From the NCBI GenBank assembly GCA_959347315.1, contig OY365810.1, forward strand, positions 16,168,025 to 16,232,024: a stretch of DNA of 64,000 nt, in the 5' to 3' direction. The position numbers were made by a program, and so were the translations under genes. The notes below the pieces were generated by a model. It did no database searches. It was not told the DNA's origin and saw only the letters and a program-made list of their open reading frames with translations. This DNA is from Bimastos eiseni. Lineage: Eukaryota; Annelida; Clitellata; Crassiclitellata; Lumbricidae. Shown here piece after piece: positions 60,365 to 64,000 of the stretch. The stretch's first letter is position 1, and each line of letters begins with the position of its first letter.

Positions 60365-60490
60365 ATCGCAATCGTAATCGTAATGTCCAAAGTTCTAAAT
60401 CGCCCCTCAAAAGTCAAGCGCAGGGCACCAGCTCATTCACGAGCGCTGCGTCGAAACAGAGGATGGTCCGAAGAGGGTCAGAGATGGTAG
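60365..60490. repeat. Dispersed repeat, copy 2 (CGAGCGCTGCGTCGAA family)
   Basis: Same blocks as 19,425-19,560. A third, weaker copy is at 61,500-61,580. Confidence 0.75.
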
Positions 60491-60774
60491 AGTGGCTATT
60501 GTCGTATTGATCGAGACTTGGAAGATGGACCAATGATCCCATTCAATGCAATATGTATATGCATATTTGTGTCACTGCCAGACTACCAAAAAATCTTTCT
60601 CAATGCGTAGTTTTGATTGGTCAAAATAAAATGTTAAATACAAACTTGATACAATCCTGTTGGTGAATTTTACACTTATTTTATATGGGTGGACCGATGC
60701 TGATTTCAATTATTCAACCTTTGGATATTACTTTTAATAAACACAGATATTACAACTATACAAAATTAATATAG

Positions 60775-60895
60775 TAAAAACATAGGAAAACTGTCTTTAG
60801 CATTGGTTTTAAATGACAGCCTAGCATCCTAAGCTGACGACTGGTACAGCAAGGTTGCTCCGTTTCTTCCTGCTTGTAATGTACATGTATAGCAT
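60775..60895. repeat. Dispersed repeat, partner of 55,440-55,560
   Basis: See the block list at the partner. Same orientation, 5.3 kb apart. Confidence 0.7.
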
Positions 60896-61077
60896 GCTTG
60901 TCCAACCTTGTACTAGTTCTAGTTGTAGACCAACCAACGGGATACAATTGGCACCTAGGCATTTGGAGGAACCCATCGAGTGAACCATCGGTTGTTATAC
61001 ATGTAAATGGCGCTAAAAAAGATCAACGTCGGTTGATGATTTTAAATCATTCCACATTTGCAGATGCGTAGAGCAAT

Positions 61078-61081
61078 AATA

Positions 61082-61152
<71 letters not shown>

Positions 61153-61159
61153 AATGATA

Positions 61160-61194
<35 letters not shown>

Positions 61195-61340
61195 AATAAT
61201 AATACAAAAGTAATATAATAAAATAATAATAATAATAATAAAAATTTACAAATAGGATAATAATTATCCTATTTGAATTGACAATTATTGTCGGAACCAA
61301 TTGCTCGTGCAAATAATAATAATAATAATAATAATAATAG
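61078..61340. repeat. (ATG)n / (AAT)n microsatellites
   Basis: ATG triplets 61,080-61,151, AAT triplets to about 61,245 and again 61,309-61,338. The His/Tyr-rich minus-strand frame is an artefact. Directly after it, GATCGATTTATATAGCGCC resembles the 3' end of many invertebrate LINEs read in reverse of a tail, so a short element may abut it. Confidence 0.9.
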
Positions 61341-61399
61341 ATCGATTTATATAGCGCCGTAGCGAAGCCCAGGCCGAAAGAAAGGGTGCCGTTTAGGAG

Positions 61400-62600
61400 A
61401 ACAAAATGTCAATTACAGAGGGCGACGAACCTCGTCAATGCTTCAGAGATCAATGTATATTACCGGAAATAATAAAATTTTGTGAAGTCCGTCGACCATA
61501 ATTGTAATCGCAATCTGCGATCTTCTAAAGCGCCACTCAAAACTCAAGTGCATGACATATCCACGGGGTTTATCAATGAGCGTGTATATTACTTGGGTTA
61601 GAGTTGAGTTGCACTACAGGATGCTGCAGAGTTTATAAGCCCAATGTATGGTGTTGAAAACAGACTACAAATATAATTGCTGCGAATACATTTGTGATCA
61701 TGTGGATTAAATTAACCCTATGACGGATGGTTACTGGTTAGCTATCTACGTAGATGGCGCAATAGTAGTCAATCCTAGAACGACGCTTTCTATAAGACGA
61801 ACGTTTTCAAACACAAACTTCATTTGACAATCTGTTTTTCAACTCTGATAAGTTGTCTTCAACCCATCCCCGTTCAAACGAGAGTGCCAATAAAAATCGA
61901 ATAGGGAAAACCAAGATAACACTTAGATAGAATTCGTAAAGGTGAGACAACACACGAGGGAGCTTGTGCTCCACGTCGACGGGCTCACGTCTCCACTTAG
62001 TAGGACAGCTGAGAAGACACAAGAGAGGGTCTGGACTAGTAACGTGGGAGTATTGCACATCACGAAATCAACGTAACTTATCCAAGTGTCTAGACCTAAA
62101 GTTGTCTTTCGAAGCAACCAGGGCTCCATCTGACTAGCAATCCACGTCCCACGATTCCGGACCGCGTCTCGTTCATTTTAAATACAAGAGAAGAAGGTAC
62201 GCTAAAAGCGCAAAACCCGTAGAATGTCGTACCAGTAACACTGATTGTGAGCAGTTTGTGAGTTTTCCATTTATGCCACATAAACGTCAGGCACATGTAG
62301 TCTTCGCTAACTCCCAGCCTGATTCACCGACACACGTACACTCTATGTCAGCATGAGTGACCTTCCTATGACCTGACCTGATTAAAAACAGCAGATTTGT
62401 TGAACAAATCAACCTCTAATCCATTCTGTCTCAGACGCCGACAATGCCAGTATCGTTGTTATTAATTCATAACGCCTGAGCAAAACGTATCTTTCGCAAA
62501 AGTGTGTAACAAAAAGTCGCATCCTTGTGTATTCAGTCCGACTTATCAAACTGCCTCACAAGTAATGTAAGTTTATTTGTATTTACGTATGCTACTAATA
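61400..62600. other. No gene seen
   Basis: Unique AT-rich sequence left of the GPCR gene. A TTTATT at 62,572-62,577 would read AATAAA on the minus strand, a possible polyadenylation signal about 200 bp past the receptor stop. Confidence 0.4.
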
Positions 62601-62606
62601 CATCCC

Positions 62607-62690
62607 AGGTGGCACATTGGTCGAGTATCTAAGGCGTTGGCTTTCCAACCCAACGATGGGAGATCGAATCCACGTGACTCGTGTGAAATA
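62607..62690 (+). repeat. tRNA-derived SINE or tRNA pseudogene
   Basis: Contains an A-box-like TGGTCGAGTATCTAAGGCG and, about 40 bp on, a B-box-like GATCGAATCC, as in class II (Ser/Leu-like) tRNAs. The acceptor stem is not closed and the anticodon arm is irregular, so it is not a functional tRNA. It lies within the 3' region of the receptor gene. Confidence 0.5.
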
Positions 62691-62778
62691 GATCGAGAAC
62701 AGTTTGGCCCTATAGACCCACTGCCTCTTTTGGGTCACTCAACGCCTCAGACACCGTTGTCCAGTTAGAGAACCGTCG

Positions 62779-64000
62779 TTACATGACTGTCTCGAAAGTG
62801 TGATGCCTTCGACTTGACCCTTTGGTCAATGCGACGGTCGACAGATTACGGGAGATATACCTGGTCGCCCCTCGAGGCCTGAGGGGATCGGGCGACCTCC
62901 TCCCTCCAGTACAGTAGATAAGTTCCTTCCAGGCCTCACGGAAGTGGACGTTTACGATGCAGTAGAGGACAAAGTTAAACGCGAAGTTGATCGTCTGAAG
63001 GACGTTCGTTGCCACAATGGCTGTCGTTACAATCTCCACCATTTCCGGTCTAACAGCGTAGTAGTAGAAGTGGAGGATCTCGGACGGTGTGATGAGCGTC
63101 AGGAACATGCAGACGACGGCAACGAGCGTGGCCGTCACGCGATGGCCACACGACGCCATCTTGGCACTCACTCGATACAGTCTCCGGATGCGGTAGGACT
63201 CGCGAAGAGCCCGGATGAGGTGGAAGTTGCAGTAGGCGAGCAGAAGCACGGGCAGGAAGAACCCTATTATCGCCCATGCGTAGGTGAACGTCATTTTGAG
63301 GCTTCCGTTGAGGACAAACTGACCCTGATCGAGAAGAAAGAGTTCGTCAGAGGGTGGGCACTCGATCGTCACCACCTGATAGGTCCAGATGATTGGCAGC
63401 TGAAAGGCTGCCCAGAAGACGAACGTGAATGCGACACTGATCCGGGTGCAGTTGACCCCTAGCAGGTACCTGGCCTCAATGGTCGACAGATGGCAGCGTA
63501 TCTTCCGGCGGCCATGATGACAGTGAGCCAGGCGCCTGTGTGGAGGAAGGTGTTCTGAAGGTACGGTCCGTAGATCTGAACGTAGAGCCAGATGCTGCGT
63601 GTCTGGAAGGCCGTCTGGTGTCGGCTGAGAAGGCCGTGGAAGAGGGCGCTGGCACAATAGAGCACGTCAGACACGGACAGGGCGACAAGCCCCGTGTGTG
63701 CTGCCTGCTCCATCGTACTATCCATGACAGCCTTCATCCGGCGCCGAGACAGCACCGAGCACGTTGAAGACGTTCCCTATCAGTCCGAAGACACAGAGAG
63801 CAGGGTTGACGACCCCCGTCAGGTAGAACTTTATGGCCTCGAGGACAGGGTCTCCGATGAAGGGGTCGTTGTCTGAGGCGATGCTTCTGTTGCGCTTGTG
63901 TAGAATGTCGTAGAGCAGGCCGAGATCAACCGGAAGGTCAGGGACAGTCTTGTTGATGTCGACGAGAGAGATGGTAAGGTCTGGACCGAGGTGGTACGTT
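62779..64000 (-). CDS. Rhodopsin-like peptide GPCR (FMRFamide-receptor-like), partial, two frameshifts
   Basis: Seven-transmembrane receptor, 5' end beyond the window, stop TAA at 62,779-62,781. TM1 FYLTGVVNPALCVFGLIGN (with GN) lies near 63,760-63,830. TM2 is GLVALSVSDVLYCASALF. TM3 ends AAGRYAAICRPL, with GRY where DRY is usual. TM5 is FTYAWAIIGFFLPVLLLAYC, TM6 is LVAVVCMFLTLITPSEILHF and TM7 is INFAFNFVLYCIVNVHF (NFVLY replacing NPxxY). The pattern fits FMRFamide/related-peptide receptors at the plasma membrane. The N-terminal domain has NKT and NRS glycosylation sequons. Frame changes near 63,762 and 63,473 mean either a pseudogene or sequence errors. No intron is apparent. Confidence 0.85.

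Noticed and set aside
61013..61312. Poly-histidine/tyrosine protein on the minus strand
   Set aside because: Translation of ATG/AAT triplet repeats.
62944..63462. 172-codon plus-strand frame
   Set aside because: It is the antisense of the GPCR coding region; charged low-complexity composition without a domain.

Overview
The window looks like nuclear DNA of a marine invertebrate animal. It has low gene density, long simple repeats, abundant transposon debris and, at the right edge, part of an intron-free peptide GPCR gene. I cannot name the species. Only one stretch looks like host protein-coding sequence: the receptor at 62.8-64.0 kb on the minus strand. It runs off the window at its 5' end and carries two apparent frameshifts.

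Layout: 0-4.75 kb holds microsatellites and no convincing gene. 4.76-14.70 kb is a large degenerate minisatellite (unit about 44-48 bp, most copies carrying TTACGTCA), split at 7.18-10.16 kb by a 5'-truncated CR1/L2-like non-LTR retrotransposon. 14.7-23.9 kb contains a decayed MULE-type transposase fragment, a second LINE 3' fragment, dispersed repeats and a 21-bp minisatellite.

The centrepiece is a complete-ended Maverick/Polinton (adintovirus-like) element at 23,993-43,681. It has 274-bp terminal inverted repeats starting 5'-AG and a perfect 6-bp target duplication, GATATA. It encodes, on the plus strand, a protein-primed type DNA polymerase B, an adenain-like protease, a fibre-like protein, a zinc-ribbon/phospholipase A2-like protein and a retroviral-type integrase. 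On the minus strand it encodes a packaging ATPase, major and minor capsid proteins and several small virion-type proteins. Nearly every gene has stops or frameshifts, so this is a dead, endogenised copy. Two later insertions sit inside it: a mariner-like transposon (27,145-28,717, TA duplication, about 210-bp TIRs, DD37D transposase) in the polymerase gene, and an unclassified element of about 3.9 kb (about 36,528-40,409) in the minor capsid gene.

Right of it, 43.7-62.6 kb is repeat-rich: a second block of the left-flank minisatellite in inverse orientation, a satellite with recurring short palindromes (45.4-47.9 kb), a tandem repeat of about 109 bp, a long CT tract, several duplicated blocks and a tRNA-like SINE candidate. 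Viral-type genes are described only as they stand; no repaired reading frames are given.
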